From assembly GCF_013408795.1 (NCBI RefSeq), contig NZ_JACCCC010000001.1:1-64000 (forward strand): a stretch of 64,000 nucleotides of DNA, written 5' to 3'. Source of the DNA: Spinactinospora alkalitolerans (GTDB lineage: Bacteria; Actinomycetota; Actinomycetes; Streptosporangiales; Streptosporangiaceae). Shown here in pieces: positions 55,323-64,000 of the stretch. Position 1 is the first letter of the stretch; the number at the start of each line of letters is the position of its first letter. Below the pieces are notes generated by a model. That model was not told where the DNA came from. It did no database searches and saw nothing but the letters and a program-made list of their open reading frames with translations. The position numbers were made by a program, and so were the translations under genes.

Positions 55323-56162
55323 GTGCTTCGGGTCCTGTTCTCACCTCGGATGCTGGCGTTCCACGCGCTGGTGGTCCTGGTCGTGCCCTCCTTCATCGCG
55401 CTGGGCTTCTGGCAGTACGGGAGATGGGAGGACAAGGCCGCCGCGGTGGCGCTGCAGGAGGCCAACCTCAGCAGCGACGCGGTGCCCGTCCAGGAGCTGA
55501 CCTCGGTGGGCGGCGACGTGGACAGCGAGGACCGCTGGAGGACGGTCACCGCCACCGGCACCTACGACAGCGAGCACGAGCTGCTGGTCCGCAACCGGGA
55601 CGGCTCGAGGGGCGTGGGCCTCTACGTGATCACCCCGCTGGTGACCGGCGACGGCACGGCCGTGCTGGTCAACCGGGGCTGGGTGGAGCAGCCGCCGACC
55701 TCGACCCAGCAGCCGGAGGTTCCGCCCGCACCCGCTGGCGAGGCCGCGGTGACCGGCCGGCTCCAGTACAGCGAGACCCCTGAGAACACCGGGATCCGCG
55801 AACGCGACGGCCTGCCCGAAGGGCAGATCATGATCATCGACGTCGACGAGATCGCGGCGGGCCTGCCCTATCCGGTCCACGGCGGCTTCGTCGAGTTGAC
55901 CGAGCAGGACCCGCCCACCGACCCCGCGCCCGAGGCGGTTCCCGCCCCCGAGACCGACACCGGGATGAACCTCTCCTACGCCGTGCAGTGGTGGGTGTTC
56001 ACGGTCATCGCGATCGTCGGCTGGTTCTTCCTGATCCGCCGCGAGCTCCGGGACGCCGCCCAGGGCGGTCGGCCGGACGGTGGCGGACCGGGCGGCGACG
56101 GCTCGGGCGGCGGGGACTCCGCCCCTTCCGGCCCGGATCCCCGGCCCGAAGCGCGCGTCTGA
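55323..56162 (+). CDS. SURF1-family protein
   Basis: This 279-residue membrane protein has a first helix (FHALVVLVVPSFIALGFWQY, about residues 13-32) and a second (AVQWWVFTVIAIVGWFFLIR, about residues 219-238). The beta-rich domain between carries the SURF1 motifs GFWQYGRWEDK, LLVRNRDGSRGVGLYVITPL and VNRGWV. SURF1 assists heme insertion into cytochrome c oxidase. The C-terminal tail is long, Gly/Pro-rich and disordered. It follows the chaplin-like gene with a hairpin between. Confidence 0.93.
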   Translation: MLRVLFSPRMLAFHALVVLVVPSFIALGFWQYGRWEDKAAAVALQEANLSSDAVPVQELTSVGGDVDSEDRWRTVTATGTYDSEHELLVRNRDGSRGVGLYVITPLVTGDGTAVLVNRGWVEQPPTSTQQPEVPPAPAGEAAVTGRLQYSETPENTGIRERDGLPEGQIMIIDVDEIAAGLPYPVHGGFVELTEQDPPTDPAPEAVPAPETDTGMNLSYAVQWWVFTVIAIVGWFFLIRRELRDAAQGGRPDGGGPGGDGSGGGDSAPSGPDPRPEARV

Positions 56163-56288
56163 CCGATGTCCGACGGTCGCGTTCGCACAGGGGGCCGGCT
56201 GCCGCGGTGCGCAAGCCGCCGGCGGCACAGCGGTCCGGACCTTGAAAGTCCCGCATCGCCCCGCGAACACAGCGGTCGAAGCTCGATG
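56160..56288 (+). repeat. Dispersed repeat B, copy 1
   Basis: The 129 bases from the SURF1 stop codon on resemble those at 60983-61111: CAGGGGGCCGGCTGCCGC, GCGGCACAGC, GTCCGGA and CGCAGCGGTCG in the same order. It is noncoding. Confidence 0.6.
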
Positions 56289-56317
56289 AGCACTCCAGCG
56301 GTGCCAGGATGGGCCCC

Positions 56318-57163
56318 ATGACCGACGACCTGATGCACGCCGACGTCGCGCAGATCGCGCGGCGGCCGGCCGGGGCCGAGGAGAGCGCGCGGGCCAGCCG
56401 GGTCTGGTGGGAGCGCGAGGCAGACGACTACCAGGCCGAACACGGCGGGTTCCTGGGCGACACCGGATTCGTGTGGGGGCCCGAGGGGCTGGACGAGGCG
56501 GCGGCGCACCTACTCGGCGACCCGGCGGAGCTGGTCGGCGCGCGGGTCCTCGAGGTGGGCTGCGGCGCCGGACAGTGCGGCCGCTGGCTGCGGGCCCGGG
56601 GCGTGGCGGAGGTCGTGGGGATCGACGTCTCGGCGCGCCAGCTCCAGCACTCGCTGCGGATCGACGACGCGACCGGGCGGGCGCTGGCCGTGGCCCAGGC
56701 CGACGCCCAGCGTCTGCCCTTCGCCGACGGCTCCTTCGACCTGGTCTGCTCCGCCTACGGCGCGTTCCCGTTCGTGCCCGACGCCCCCGCCGCGCTGCGC
56801 GAGGCGGCGCGGGTGCTGCGCCCGGGCGGCCGGCTGGTGTTCTCGGTGACCCACCCGATCCGCTGGTGCTTCCCCGACGACCCGACCGAGGGCGGCCTCA
56901 CCGCGCGCGACTCCTACTTCGACCGCCGGGCCTACGTGGAGGAGGACGCCCGGGGGCGGGCCGTCTACGTGGAGCACCACCACACGATCGGCGACTGGGT
57001 GGCCGCGATCGTCGGCGCGGGGCTGCGCCTGACCGGCCTGGTGGAGCCGGAGTGGCCCGAGGACAACGAGCAGGTGTGGGGCGGCTGGAGCCCGCTGCGG
57101 GGCCGGATCCTCCCGGGAACCGCGGTCTTCCTGAGCGAGAGGAACGAGGGGGCCGCGGCGTGA
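56318..57163 (+). CDS. Class I SAM-dependent methyltransferase
   Basis: This 281-residue protein has a SAM-binding core of VLEVGCGAGQCGRWLRA (motif I, about residues 74-90), GIDVSARQLQHSL (motif II), LPFADGSFDLVCSAYGAFPF and VLRPGGRLVFSVTHPI (motif III). The group of actinobacterial methyltransferases ending ...WGGWSPLRG is widespread. The target is unknown. Its stop overlaps the start of the Smr-domain gene, so the two are translated together. An ATG three codons upstream is an alternative. Confidence 0.92.
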   Translation: MTDDLMHADVAQIARRPAGAEESARASRVWWEREADDYQAEHGGFLGDTGFVWGPEGLDEAAAHLLGDPAELVGARVLEVGCGAGQCGRWLRARGVAEVVGIDVSARQLQHSLRIDDATGRALAVAQADAQRLPFADGSFDLVCSAYGAFPFVPDAPAALREAARVLRPGGRLVFSVTHPIRWCFPDDPTEGGLTARDSYFDRRAYVEEDARGRAVYVEHHHTIGDWVAAIVGAGLRLTGLVEPEWPEDNEQVWGGWSPLRGRILPGTAVFLSERNEGAAA

Positions 57164-57411
57164 AGCTCAAGCTCGACCTGCACGACGTCTACAACCGCGG
57201 TACCGACATCGACCGCGCGCTGCGCGACATCATGGACGAGGCCGTCCGGACCAAGGCCAAGACCGTCGAGATCATCCCCGGCAAGGGCTCCGGCCAGTTG
57301 AAGAAGCGGGTGCTGCGTTTCCTGGAGCAGAAGGAGGTCAAGCGCCTCTACCACCGCGTGGAGAAGGACTCCAAGAACTTCGGCAGGCTGTTCGTGCACT
57401 TCAAACACTGA
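57160..57411 (+). CDS. Small MutS-related (Smr) domain protein
   Basis: This 83-residue protein is almost entirely an Smr domain: KLKLDLHDVYNRGTDIDRAL with the LDLH motif, TVEIIPGKGSGQLKKRVLRF with the (H/T)GxG-like loop, and KRLYHRVEKDSKNFGRL. Smr domains bind or nick branched or single-stranded nucleic acids, or in RNA quality control cut ribosome-associated RNA. The GTG overlaps the methyltransferase stop (GTGA). It is a small standalone Smr of unknown target. Confidence 0.85.
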   Translation: MKLKLDLHDVYNRGTDIDRALRDIMDEAVRTKAKTVEIIPGKGSGQLKKRVLRFLEQKEVKRLYHRVEKDSKNFGRLFVHFKH

Positions 57412-57441
57412 CCCGGGCGGTGCCAGGCGAGGAGGCCAACC

Positions 57442-57627
57442 ATGTCACCCGAGGACGGCGGGCAGGAGCGCGTCACGGCCGCTGTTCCGGGCGAGCTCGC
57501 CGAGGCCGGTGCGGAACTCATCGATCACGAGGACGGGCGCATCGCTTGGGAACGCCTGAACGAGATCCGCGCCGGGCTTGTCCGAACTGTTCCGGTCGCG
57601 GAGGTCGCCAGGGACTTGGGGCTGTGA
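57442..57627 (+). CDS. Small hypothetical protein
   Basis: 61 residues, MSPEDGGQERVTAAVPGELA, then a helix-rich acidic stretch ending PVAEVARDLGL. GAGGAGG lies upstream of the ATG. It follows the Smr gene and precedes the toxin-antitoxin pair. No motif or family is recognised; it may be an antitoxin-like or regulator-like protein. Confidence 0.5.
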   Translation: MSPEDGGQERVTAAVPGELAEAGAELIDHEDGRIAWERLNEIRAGLVRTVPVAEVARDLGL

Positions 57628-57734
57628 CCGGCGGCCGAGGTCCTGATGTGCGGCTTGTCGGCCGCCGGGCGACGCAGAAGAGGCGAGCCGGAATAATGCT
57701 CTCGCGGATCCGGACCCTCCTGCGCTCTGAGTGG

Positions 57735-57995
57735 TCACTTTCCGTAGTGGTACCGGCAGGCCGCGACGCGGATCTCGTCTTCGGCAACCTTGTAGACCAG
57801 ACGGTGCTCGTCGGTGATCCGGCGGGACCAATAGCCCTGAAAACCATGCCTGAGGGGCTCCGGCTTCCCGATCCCCTCATTGCCGTTGCGGGTGATGTCT
57901 TTGATCAAGGTGTTGATGCGCTTGAGGATCTTCCGGTCTTGACCCTGCCACCAGACATAGTCCTCCCAGGCGCTCTCCGCCCAGACGAGCTTCAT
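57735..57995 (-). CDS. yoeB: YoeB-family mRNA interferase toxin
   Basis: An 86-residue RelE-superfamily toxin of the YoeB type: LVWAESAWEDYVWWQGQDRK, the catalytic region LRHGFQGYWSRRITDEHRLV with Arg and His, and the ending VAACRYHYGK. It cuts mRNA in the ribosome A-site when freed from its antitoxin. Its start overlaps the YefM stop by four bases (ATGA), the usual antitoxin-first order. Confidence 0.97.
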   Translation of the reverse strand: MKLVWAESAWEDYVWWQGQDRKILKRINTLIKDITRNGNEGIGKPEPLRHGFQGYWSRRITDEHRLVYKVAEDEIRVAACRYHYGK

Positions 57996-58243
57996 TCGGT
58001 CAGATTCCGTTCGATTCCGCGGTCGGCCTCCAGTTCCTCGATCGCCGTGACCAGGCGCCGAGCGTTCTCCGGGCTTCGAAGGAGGTAGGCGGTCTCTCGC
58101 AGGGACTCGTACTCCGAGAGGGCGATCATCACCACGGGCTCCCGGCCCGACCGAGTGATGACGACCTCCTCGTGGTCGTCCACCACGGTGTCGAGGGTCG
58201 CCGCGTAGTTGGCGCGTGATTCGGAGTAGGTCATCGTCTTCAT
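57992..58243 (-). CDS. yefM: YefM-family antitoxin
   Basis: This 83-residue Phd/YefM antitoxin starts MKTMTYSESRANYAATLDTV, followed by VVITRSGREPVVMIALSEYE and SLRETAYLLRSPENARRLV. The N-terminal domain binds DNA and the C-terminus neutralises YoeB. The operator lies 34 bases upstream, at 58277-58310. The ATG at 58243 gives the conserved KTMTYSE start; an upstream start at 58267 is unlikely. Confidence 0.96.
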   Translation of the reverse strand: MKTMTYSESRANYAATLDTVVDDHEEVVITRSGREPVVMIALSEYESLRETAYLLRSPENARRLVTAIEELEADRGIERNLTE

Positions 58244-58276
58244 ACGTCCTCCCTCCTGTGGATTCACGTTAATCCC

Positions 58277-58310
58277 GTACGTACTTGATTGTACAAGATT
58301 TTGTACGTAC
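58277..58310. promoter_or_regulatory. YefM-YoeB operator (palindromic TGTAC motifs)
   Basis: Two GTACGTAC words (58277-58284 and 58303-58310) flank a central palindrome TTGTACAA (58289-58296), all AT-containing TGTAC units. YefM-type repressors bind TGTACA palindromes, so this is the expected autoregulatory operator of the pair. Confidence 0.75.
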
Positions 58311-58321
58311 AGAGTGTGACC

Positions 58322-59029
58322 TTAGAGAGTGGCCGACCATTCCTCCGGCTTGCGCAGGTGGTGGATCCAGGCCGGGGGGATGTTGGGGAGGATGCGCTCG
58401 GTGCCGACGCCGTAGCGGTTCACCCACTCGTCGACGACCCAACTCGACCGCGCCTGGCGCAGGTAGTCCTCGCGCGGGGCGATGACCGCCTTGACCTGCT
58501 TGGTGTAGAGGTAGCCGAAGAAGGACAGGTGGCCGCCCGGGCGCAGCACCGTGAAGTAGTACTCCATGATCGCCCGGACCTCGTCTGCGGTGAAGTTGGC
58601 GAACGGCAGCCCGGAGATGATGACGTCGTAGCGCCGGTCGGTGCCCAGGTCGGTGACCAGCGCCTCGTGCACCGTCGTGCGGTCGGCGACCCCCGACAGA
58701 TCCGGGTCGGTCTTGAGCAGGGTGTGCAGGTACTCGACGAACTGCGCGTTGGGTTCCACCATGTCGAGGGTGTCGCCCTCGCGCATGTGCGCGGCGATCG
58801 CGCGGGACACCGGCCCGGTTCCGGACCCGGCCTCCAGGATCGTGATGGGAGCGGCCGGATCCGTCCGGTCGTCGACGAACCGGTTCAGGGCATGGGCCAG
58901 CGCGGGGCCGCTGGGGGCCACCGCGCCGGTGGCGCGGAAGGTCTGGAAGGCCTGGCGGATGAACAGTCCGGCGTCGCGCAGCCGGCGGTCGGGGCGCAGG
59001 GGTTCGGAAGAACTCTGTGTCGCTGCCAT
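58322..59029 (-). CDS. Class I SAM-dependent methyltransferase (phospholipid-type)
   Basis: A 235-residue protein containing the SAM motif I ITILEAGSGTGPVSRAIA (about residues 62-79), DTLDMVEPNAQFVEYLHTLL, YDVIISGLPFANFTADEV and LRPGGHLSFFGYLYTK. The arrangement resembles bacterial phospholipid N-methyltransferases (PmtA-like), but the target is not certain. It is convergent with no close neighbour and sits upstream of the toxin-antitoxin operator on the minus strand. Confidence 0.85.
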   Translation of the reverse strand: MAATQSSSEPLRPDRRLRDAGLFIRQAFQTFRATGAVAPSGPALAHALNRFVDDRTDPAAPITILEAGSGTGPVSRAIAAHMREGDTLDMVEPNAQFVEYLHTLLKTDPDLSGVADRTTVHEALVTDLGTDRRYDVIISGLPFANFTADEVRAIMEYYFTVLRPGGHLSFFGYLYTKQVKAVIAPREDYLRQARSSWVVDEWVNRYGVGTERILPNIPPAWIHHLRKPEEWSATL

Positions 59030-59064
59030 GCCTGCACGCTACTGCCTGGCGGTTAAGGCGGCGG

Positions 59065-60033
59065 TCAGCCGACCGGACGTGTCAGGCCGAGCGCGCTGCG
59101 CAGCGCGGCGACGACCGGCTCCTCGGCCTGCCGGCACACCGGCAGCAGCGCGCCCAGGCCGAACATGCCGTGGAACCCGCCGTTGACCCGCGTGGTGGTC
59201 GCGGGGACGCCCGCGGCGGCCAGGGCGCGGGCGTAGTCCTCGCCCTCGTCGCGCAGCGGATCGAAGTCGGCGGTCACCACCAGGGCCGGGGGCAGCCCCG
59301 CCAGGTCGGCGGCGCGGATGGGCGAGGCGCGGAAGTCGGACCCCTCGCCGGGCTCGTTCAGGTACTGCTCGGCGAACCAGCGCATGCCCTCGGAGGTCAG
59401 GAAGTAGCCCTCGCCGTTGGAGACGCGCGAACCGTAGGGGGTGTCCCCGGCCACCGGGTAGCCCGAGAGGTCGGTGACGGGGTAGACCAGCGCCTGGAAG
59501 GCGATCTCGGGCCCGCCCCCGTCGCGGGTCATCAGGGCGACGGCCGCCGCGAGGCCGCCGCCGGCGCTGTCACCGGCCACGGCCAGCCGGGCGGGGTCGG
59601 CGCCCAGTTCGGCCGCGTTGTCGGCGACCCAGCGCGTGGCGGCGAACGCGTCGTCGACCGCGGCGGGGAAGCGGTGCTCGGGGGCGAGCCGGTAGTCCAC
59701 CGCGACCACCGTCGCGCCGGTCTCGGCGGCGAGCAGCCGGGCGATGTGGTCGTGGGTCTCGAGGTCGCCGACGACGTAGCCGCCGCCGTGGAAGTAGACC
59801 ACGCACGGCAGGGCCGGCCCTGCCGGAGCCGGGTGGTAGTGCCGCACCGGGACCTCGCCGGCCGGGCCGGGGACGGCGAGGTCGCGCACCAGCGCGATGT
59901 CCGGGGCATCGATGGGGACGCGTTCGGCGCGCGCGGCCCGCAGCCGGGCGACGTCCACGTCCGCGTCACCGGCCTGGGGCCCGCTCGACGTCAGCGAGTC
60001 GATGAAGCGACGGGTCGATGGGTGCAGCGTCAT
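59065..60033 (-). CDS. HSL-family alpha/beta hydrolase (carboxylesterase)
   Basis: This 322-residue protein of the hormone-sensitive-lipase type has oxyanion motif VYFHGGGYVVGDLETHD (about residues 79-95), nucleophile elbow VAGDSAGGGLAAAV (Ser near residue 156), acid in LVVTADFDPLRDEGEDYA and His in GGFHGMFGLG. The triad is complete, unlike in the two other hydrolases in the window. It probably cleaves short-chain esters. It is transcribed away from the SDR gene. Confidence 0.95.
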   Translation of the reverse strand: MTLHPSTRRFIDSLTSSGPQAGDADVDVARLRAARAERVPIDAPDIALVRDLAVPGPAGEVPVRHYHPAPAGPALPCVVYFHGGGYVVGDLETHDHIARLLAAETGATVVAVDYRLAPEHRFPAAVDDAFAATRWVADNAAELGADPARLAVAGDSAGGGLAAAVALMTRDGGGPEIAFQALVYPVTDLSGYPVAGDTPYGSRVSNGEGYFLTSEGMRWFAEQYLNEPGEGSDFRASPIRAADLAGLPPALVVTADFDPLRDEGEDYARALAAAGVPATTTRVNGGFHGMFGLGALLPVCRQAEEPVVAALRSALGLTRPVG

Positions 60034-60166
60034 GGACCGCTTACCTCCGGAGGGGACGACCGAGAATCGAGCAGCGTTCGGTTCGGACCATAGCCGCTCC
60101 TCCCCGCCCCCGCCAGGAACGGGCGGACCGGTGCGCGCGGACGGCCGGCGGGTAGCATTCGGCGGT

Positions 60167-60982
<816 letters not shown>

Positions 60983-60985
<3 letters not shown>

Positions 60986-61111
60986 CTGATGTTCGACGTT
61001 CGCGTTCGTGCAGGGGGCCGGCTGCCGCAGTGCGCGTAGCGTCGGCGGCACAGCAGGTCCGGATCCTGGAGATTGCGCCTCACCCTGTGAACGCAGCGGT
61101 CGGAGTCCGAT
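60983..61111 (+). repeat. Dispersed repeat B, copy 2
   Basis: This 129-base segment begins at the SDR stop codon and is homologous to 56160-56288 downstream of the SURF1 stop. Shared words include CAGGGGGCCGGCTGCCGC, GCGGCACAGC and CGCAGCGGTCG. Both copies begin immediately at a stop codon, a regular placement. Confidence 0.6.
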
Positions 61112-61233
61112 GCGGCCTTCGCGAGGGAAGCGGCGAAACGTCACCGACCTCTCCCCGGCTGTTTCCCCGGCAGGTCACGAACGGGTCCGGCGGACACCTA
61201 GGCTAGGAGGGCACGTCATCGAGGAAAGTGATC

Positions 61234-61497
61234 ATGAAGACCTTCGAAGAGCTGTTCGCCGAGCTGTCCGAGAAGGCCAGCACCCGCCCCGAGGGCTCCG
61301 GGACGGTCGCGGCCCTTGACGCGGGCGTGCACGCCATCGGCAAGAAGGTCGTCGAGGAGGCCGCCGAGGTCTGGATGGCCGCCGAGTACGAGTCGGACGA
61401 GCGCACCGCCGAGGAGATCTCGCAGCTCCTCTACCACCTCCAGGTGCTGATGCTGGCGCGCGGTCTGCGCACGGAGGACGTCTACAAGCATCTGTAG
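61234..61497 (+). CDS. hisE: Phosphoribosyl-ATP pyrophosphatase
   Basis: An 87-residue His[21 protein letters not shown], then [20 protein letters not shown], with the acidic residues of the pyrophosphohydrolase site, then [17 protein letters not shown]. It hydrolyses phosphoribosyl-ATP to phosphoribosyl-AMP in histidine synthesis, as the single-domain form. GAGGAAAG precedes the ATG. It is directly followed by hisG. Confidence 0.97.
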   Translation: MKTFEELFAELSEKASTRPEGSGTVAALDAGVHAIGKKVVEEAAEVWMAAEYESDERTAEEISQLLYHLQVLMLARGLRTEDVYKHL

Positions 61498-61586
61498 GTC
61501 GGTTCCGGGCCAGCCGTCCGAACCGGCCGTGCCGTCGACGTCCGTACAGACACGCTCGCAGTCGATGAGTAGAGGAAACACCTCCC

Positions 61587-62441
61587 ATGCCTGATCAGCT
61601 CCGCATCGCCGTGCCCAACAAGGGCCAGCTCTCCGAACCCGCCGGCGCCATGCTGCACGAGGCCGGCTACCGCCAGCGCAAGGACTCCCGCGACCTCGTC
61701 CTCGTGGACCCCGAGAACGGGACCGAGTTCTTCTTCCTGCGCCCCCGCGACATCGCCGTCTACGTCGGCGAGGGGATCCTGCAGGCCGGCATCACCGGCC
61801 GCGACATGCTGCTCGACTCCGGCGCCGCGGTCGAGGAGGTCCTGCCGCTGGGCTTCGGCGGCTCCACGTTCCGCTTCGCCGCCCGCGGCGGCGCCGGGAT
61901 GAAGGTCGAGGACCTCGCGGGCAAGCGCATCGCCACCTCCTTCGCCGGCCTGCTCAAGGGCTACCTGGCCGAGCGCGGCGTCGATGCCAGGGTCATCCAC
62001 CTCGACGGCGCGGTGGAGAGCGCGATCCAGTTGGGCGTGGCCGACGCCGTCGCCGACGTCGTCTCCACGGGAACCACGCTGCGCAACGCCGGACTGGAGA
62101 TCTTCGGCGACCCGATCCTGGAGTCCGAGGCCGTCGTCATCCGGCAGGAGGGCGCCGGGGACGACCCCAAGATCGAGCAGCTGCTGCGCCGGCTGCGCGG
62201 GGTCCTCGTCGCGCGCGACTACGTGATGATGGACTACGACGTGCACGCCGAGCGCCTGGACGACGCCGTCGCGCTCACCCCCGGCATGGAGGGACCCACG
62301 GTCTCGCCGCTGCACAGGGAGGGCTGGGTGGCCGTGCGCGCCATGGTTCCGCGCCGCACCGCGCAGGCGATCATGGACGACCTGTGGGAGATCGGCGCTC
62401 GCGCCATCCTGGTCACCGACATCTACGCCTGCCGCCTGTAG
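61587..62441 (+). CDS. hisG: ATP phosphoribosyltransferase, long form
   Basis: This 284-residue HisG long form starts QLRIAVPNKGQLSEPAGAML, followed by FFLRPRDIAVYVGEGILQAG, and the phosphoribosyl-pyrophosphate-binding region DAVADVVSTGTTLRNAGLEI. The C-terminal ACT-like domain carries the histidine feedback site. It catalyses the first step of histidine synthesis. It is 89 bases after hisE on the same strand. Confidence 0.97.
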   Translation: MPDQLRIAVPNKGQLSEPAGAMLHEAGYRQRKDSRDLVLVDPENGTEFFFLRPRDIAVYVGEGILQAGITGRDMLLDSGAAVEEVLPLGFGGSTFRFAARGGAGMKVEDLAGKRIATSFAGLLKGYLAERGVDARVIHLDGAVESAIQLGVADAVADVVSTGTTLRNAGLEIFGDPILESEAVVIRQEGAGDDPKIEQLLRRLRGVLVARDYVMMDYDVHAERLDDAVALTPGMEGPTVSPLHREGWVAVRAMVPRRTAQAIMDDLWEIGARAILVTDIYACRL

Positions 62442-62477
62442 CTGCGGCTTTCGCAACCGCCGAGGTCCGCCGTAGGA

Positions 62478-63170
62478 ATGCGTCCCACCCAGCCGCCGCC
62501 CGGTACCGAGCCCGTCGTCGTCGCGCGCGCCGCGGGGGTGGCGGGCGGCGAGCTGGTCCTGCGGCGGGCCGGCCGGCACTTCGAGATCATCAGCAACGGG
62601 GTGTTCCTCATGGACACCCGCGACGGCGCCTCCGAGCGCGAGATGGTCCGCGCGGCCCTGGCGGCGCTGCCCGAGGAGCGCATCGGCGTCCGGGTGCTGA
62701 TCGGCGGGCTCGGCGTCGGCTTCTCCGCCCGCGAAGCCCTGGACCACGCCCGCGTCGGGCACGTCCGCGTCATCGAGTTGGAACCGCGGGTCATCGAGTG
62801 GCACGGCGACCACCTGGCGCCGGTGGCCGGGCACCTCCTGGAGGACCCGCGCTGCGAGGTGGTGTGCGCCGACTTCGTGCGCTGGCTGGAGGGGACCGCC
62901 GAGACCTTCGACGCCGTCTGCCTCGACATCGACAACGGGCCCGGGTGGACCGTGGTCGAGAGCAACGGGAGGCTTTACGAGTCCGCGGCGCTGGACCGGC
63001 TGGCGCAGACCGTCCGCCCCGACGGCGCGCTGGCCTTCTGGAGCGCCATGCCCGCTCCGGACTTCGCCGGCCTGCTGCGGCGGCGGTTCGGCGCGGTCGA
63101 GGAGATCGAGGTCCCGGCCCGCCACGGCGGCCCCGATGTGCTCTACCTGACCCGGCCGGGCTCGCTGTAG
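62478..63170 (+). CDS. Spermidine synthase-like protein
   Basis: This 230-residue protein carries a spermidine-synthase-like core: VLIGGLGVGFSAREALDHAR (SAM-binding loop, about residues 75-94), VRVIELEPRVIEWHGDHLAP, and CADFVRWLEGTAETFDAVCL, then DIDNGPGWTVVESNGRLY. It lacks the full N-terminal beta domain of true spermidine synthases. It may transfer an aminopropyl or methyl group to an unknown small molecule. It follows hisG and ends in a terminator. Confidence 0.85.
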   Translation: MRPTQPPPGTEPVVVARAAGVAGGELVLRRAGRHFEIISNGVFLMDTRDGASEREMVRAALAALPEERIGVRVLIGGLGVGFSAREALDHARVGHVRVIELEPRVIEWHGDHLAPVAGHLLEDPRCEVVCADFVRWLEGTAETFDAVCLDIDNGPGWTVVESNGRLYESAALDRLAQTVRPDGALAFWSAMPAPDFAGLLRRRFGAVEEIEVPARHGGPDVLYLTRPGSL

Positions 63171-63196
63171 GGCCGTGCGGCCCCGAGACGCAGCGA

Positions 63197-63222
63197 GGGG
63201 CCGCGCCCGTCGGCGCGGCCCC
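63197..63222. terminator. Bidirectional hairpin between two convergent genes
   Basis: The 11-bp stem GGGGCCGCGCC/GGCGCGGCCCC with loop CGTC lies between the spermidine-synthase-like gene and thioredoxin. It can serve transcription from both sides. T-rich GTCTTTTCG follows on the plus strand. Confidence 0.7.
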
Positions 63223-63247
63223 CTGGGTCTTTTCGCCCCGGTCGGGG

Positions 63248-63631
63248 TCAGGCCTGCGACTGACCGCCGTCGGCCTGCTGCTTCTCGATCTCCTTGCGGA
63301 CCTCGTCCATGTCGAGATCGCGGGCCTGCTTGATCAGGTCCTCCAGCGCCTCTTCAGGAAGCGCGCCCGGCTGCGCGTAGATCACCGTCTTGTCGCGCAC
63401 CACCATCAGGGTGGGGATCGACTGGATGTCGAAGCTCGCGGCGAGTTCCTGCTGGGCCTCGGTGTCGACCTTGGCGAAGGTGAGGTCGTCGTGCGCCTCC
63501 GACGCCTTCTCGAAGACCGGACCGAACATCTTGCACGGACCGCACCACGACGCCCAGAAGTCGATCAGCACGAACTCGTTCTCGGTCAGCGTCTCGTTGA
63601 AGTTGTCCTTGGTGAGTTCGATGGTTGCCAC
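63248..63631 (-). CDS. trxA: Thioredoxin
   Basis: A 127-residue thioredoxin with the active site [20 protein letters not shown] (Cys30-Cys33 style, about residues 25-44), [20 protein letters not shown] with the cis-Pro, and a longer, acidic C-terminal helix (residues 100-127) ending [11 protein letters not shown]. It is reduced by thioredoxin reductase and reduces disulfides in the cytoplasm. It stands alone, opposite to the polyamine-like gene. Confidence 0.97.
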   Translation of the reverse strand: MATIELTKDNFNETLTENEFVLIDFWASWCGPCKMFGPVFEKASEAHDDLTFAKVDTEAQQELAASFDIQSIPTLMVVRDKTVIYAQPGALPEEALEDLIKQARDLDMDEVRKEIEKQQADGGQSQA

Positions 63632-63846
63632 GGTCTCTCCTGCGAGCGGTGTCGATTGCCTTGCTTCCTCCTAGAGCGGTCCTGCCCGCTGATTTGTTCC
63701 GCAAGCGCGCGCGGGCCGGGCAAAAGCGCGCCGCGACCCCCGCAATCCCGACAAAACGCCTGATGAATACCGACTTGGGAGGAAAAGCCGATCCCGACTA
63801 CGCTCGAAGATCCGGTGGGTGGACGCGGCTGAGAAGGGAGGACGCG

Positions 63847-64000
63847 GTGAGCTCGGTGCCGTCCTCGGCGTCGGACCAGGACCGGGAAACCGGTGGCGGC
63901 AGCGAACCGGACTACCGGTTCACGCTCGCCAACGAGCGCACCTTCCTGGCCTGGATCCGCACCGCCCTCGCGCTGGTGGCCGGCGCGGTCGCCGTGCTGC
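63847..64000 (+). CDS. DUF202 membrane protein, cut by the window edge
   Basis: The first 51 codons read from [23 protein letters not shown], then [20 protein letters not shown], then a hydrophobic start [10 protein letters not shown]. The [18 protein letters not shown] motif is diagnostic of the DUF202 (YidH) family of small membrane proteins. GGGAGG precedes the GTG. The rest lies beyond the window. Confidence 0.85.
   Translation, partial: MSSVPSSASDQDRETGGGSEPDYRFTLANERTFLAWIRTALALVAGAVAVL

Overview
The window is 64 kb of very GC-rich chromosomal DNA from a filamentous-type actinobacterium. Supporting signs are high third-position GC, GTG and TTG starts, a chaplin-repeat surface protein, two sortase substrates with LPVTG signals, actinobacterial Tad/Flp pilus genes (TadZ/Ssd, TadA, TadB, TadC, DUF4244, TadE), a DUF397 protein, paired DUF1707 proteins and a potassium-independent H+-pyrophosphatase. 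A member of the Nocardiopsaceae or a near relative is my inference, not shown. Most of the window is ordinary chromosome; the accessory parts are the first ~5.3 kb and several intergenic patches.

Layout. 1-5.3 kb: small accessory genes (membrane protein, frameshifted small gene, DUF397 protein, lipoprotein), then a tight three-gene minus-strand operon (unknown 302-aa protein, P-loop kinase-like ATPase, class I aminoacyl-tRNA-synthetase-like protein fused to an ASCH domain). Four helically phased TGCCCAG repeats precede the operon and a three-repeat type I-E CRISPR relic without cas genes lies next to it. This operon is the best candidate for an undescribed system. 5.3-16.4 kb: DinB-like protein, LPVTG surface protein, secreted cyclophilin, M14 carboxypeptidase, GNAT, flavin oxidoreductase, an IS5-type transposase remnant, and an ArsR/SRPBCC/RibD_C operon. 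16.4-24 kb: microproteins and a Tad-type locus on the minus strand, broken by two copies of a dispersed intergenic repeat, with a degenerate Fic-like protein beside it.

25-34.6 kb: acetyl-CoA synthetase, holin-like membrane protein, an alpha/beta hydrolase lacking its nucleophile, DUF309, the H+-pyrophosphatase, SixA-like phosphatase and SerB. 34.7-43.4 kb: a palindrome-controlled small regulator operon, an IS630-type remnant, CoA-disulfide-reductase-like flavoprotein, HD hydrolase, TSUP exporter, Band-7 protein, ABC ATPase and two DUF1707 paralogs. 43.8-53.5 kb: a second nucleophile-less hydrolase, TetR, semialdehyde dehydrogenase, adenosine deaminase, flavin/PNPOx protein, CapA-like lipoprotein, and a Fur-catalase pair with an operator.

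54-64 kb: a four-repeat chaplin LPVTG protein, SURF1, methyltransferases, Smr domain protein, a YefM-YoeB toxin-antitoxin pair with its palindromic operator, an HSL-type esterase, SDR, hisE-hisG, a spermidine-synthase-like protein, thioredoxin, and the start of a DUF202 protein cut by the window edge. The genes largely act in small independent units. The coherent groups are the Tad pilus locus, the Fur-KatA oxidative unit, hisE-hisG, YefM-YoeB, and the unexplained synthetase-like/ASCH operon.
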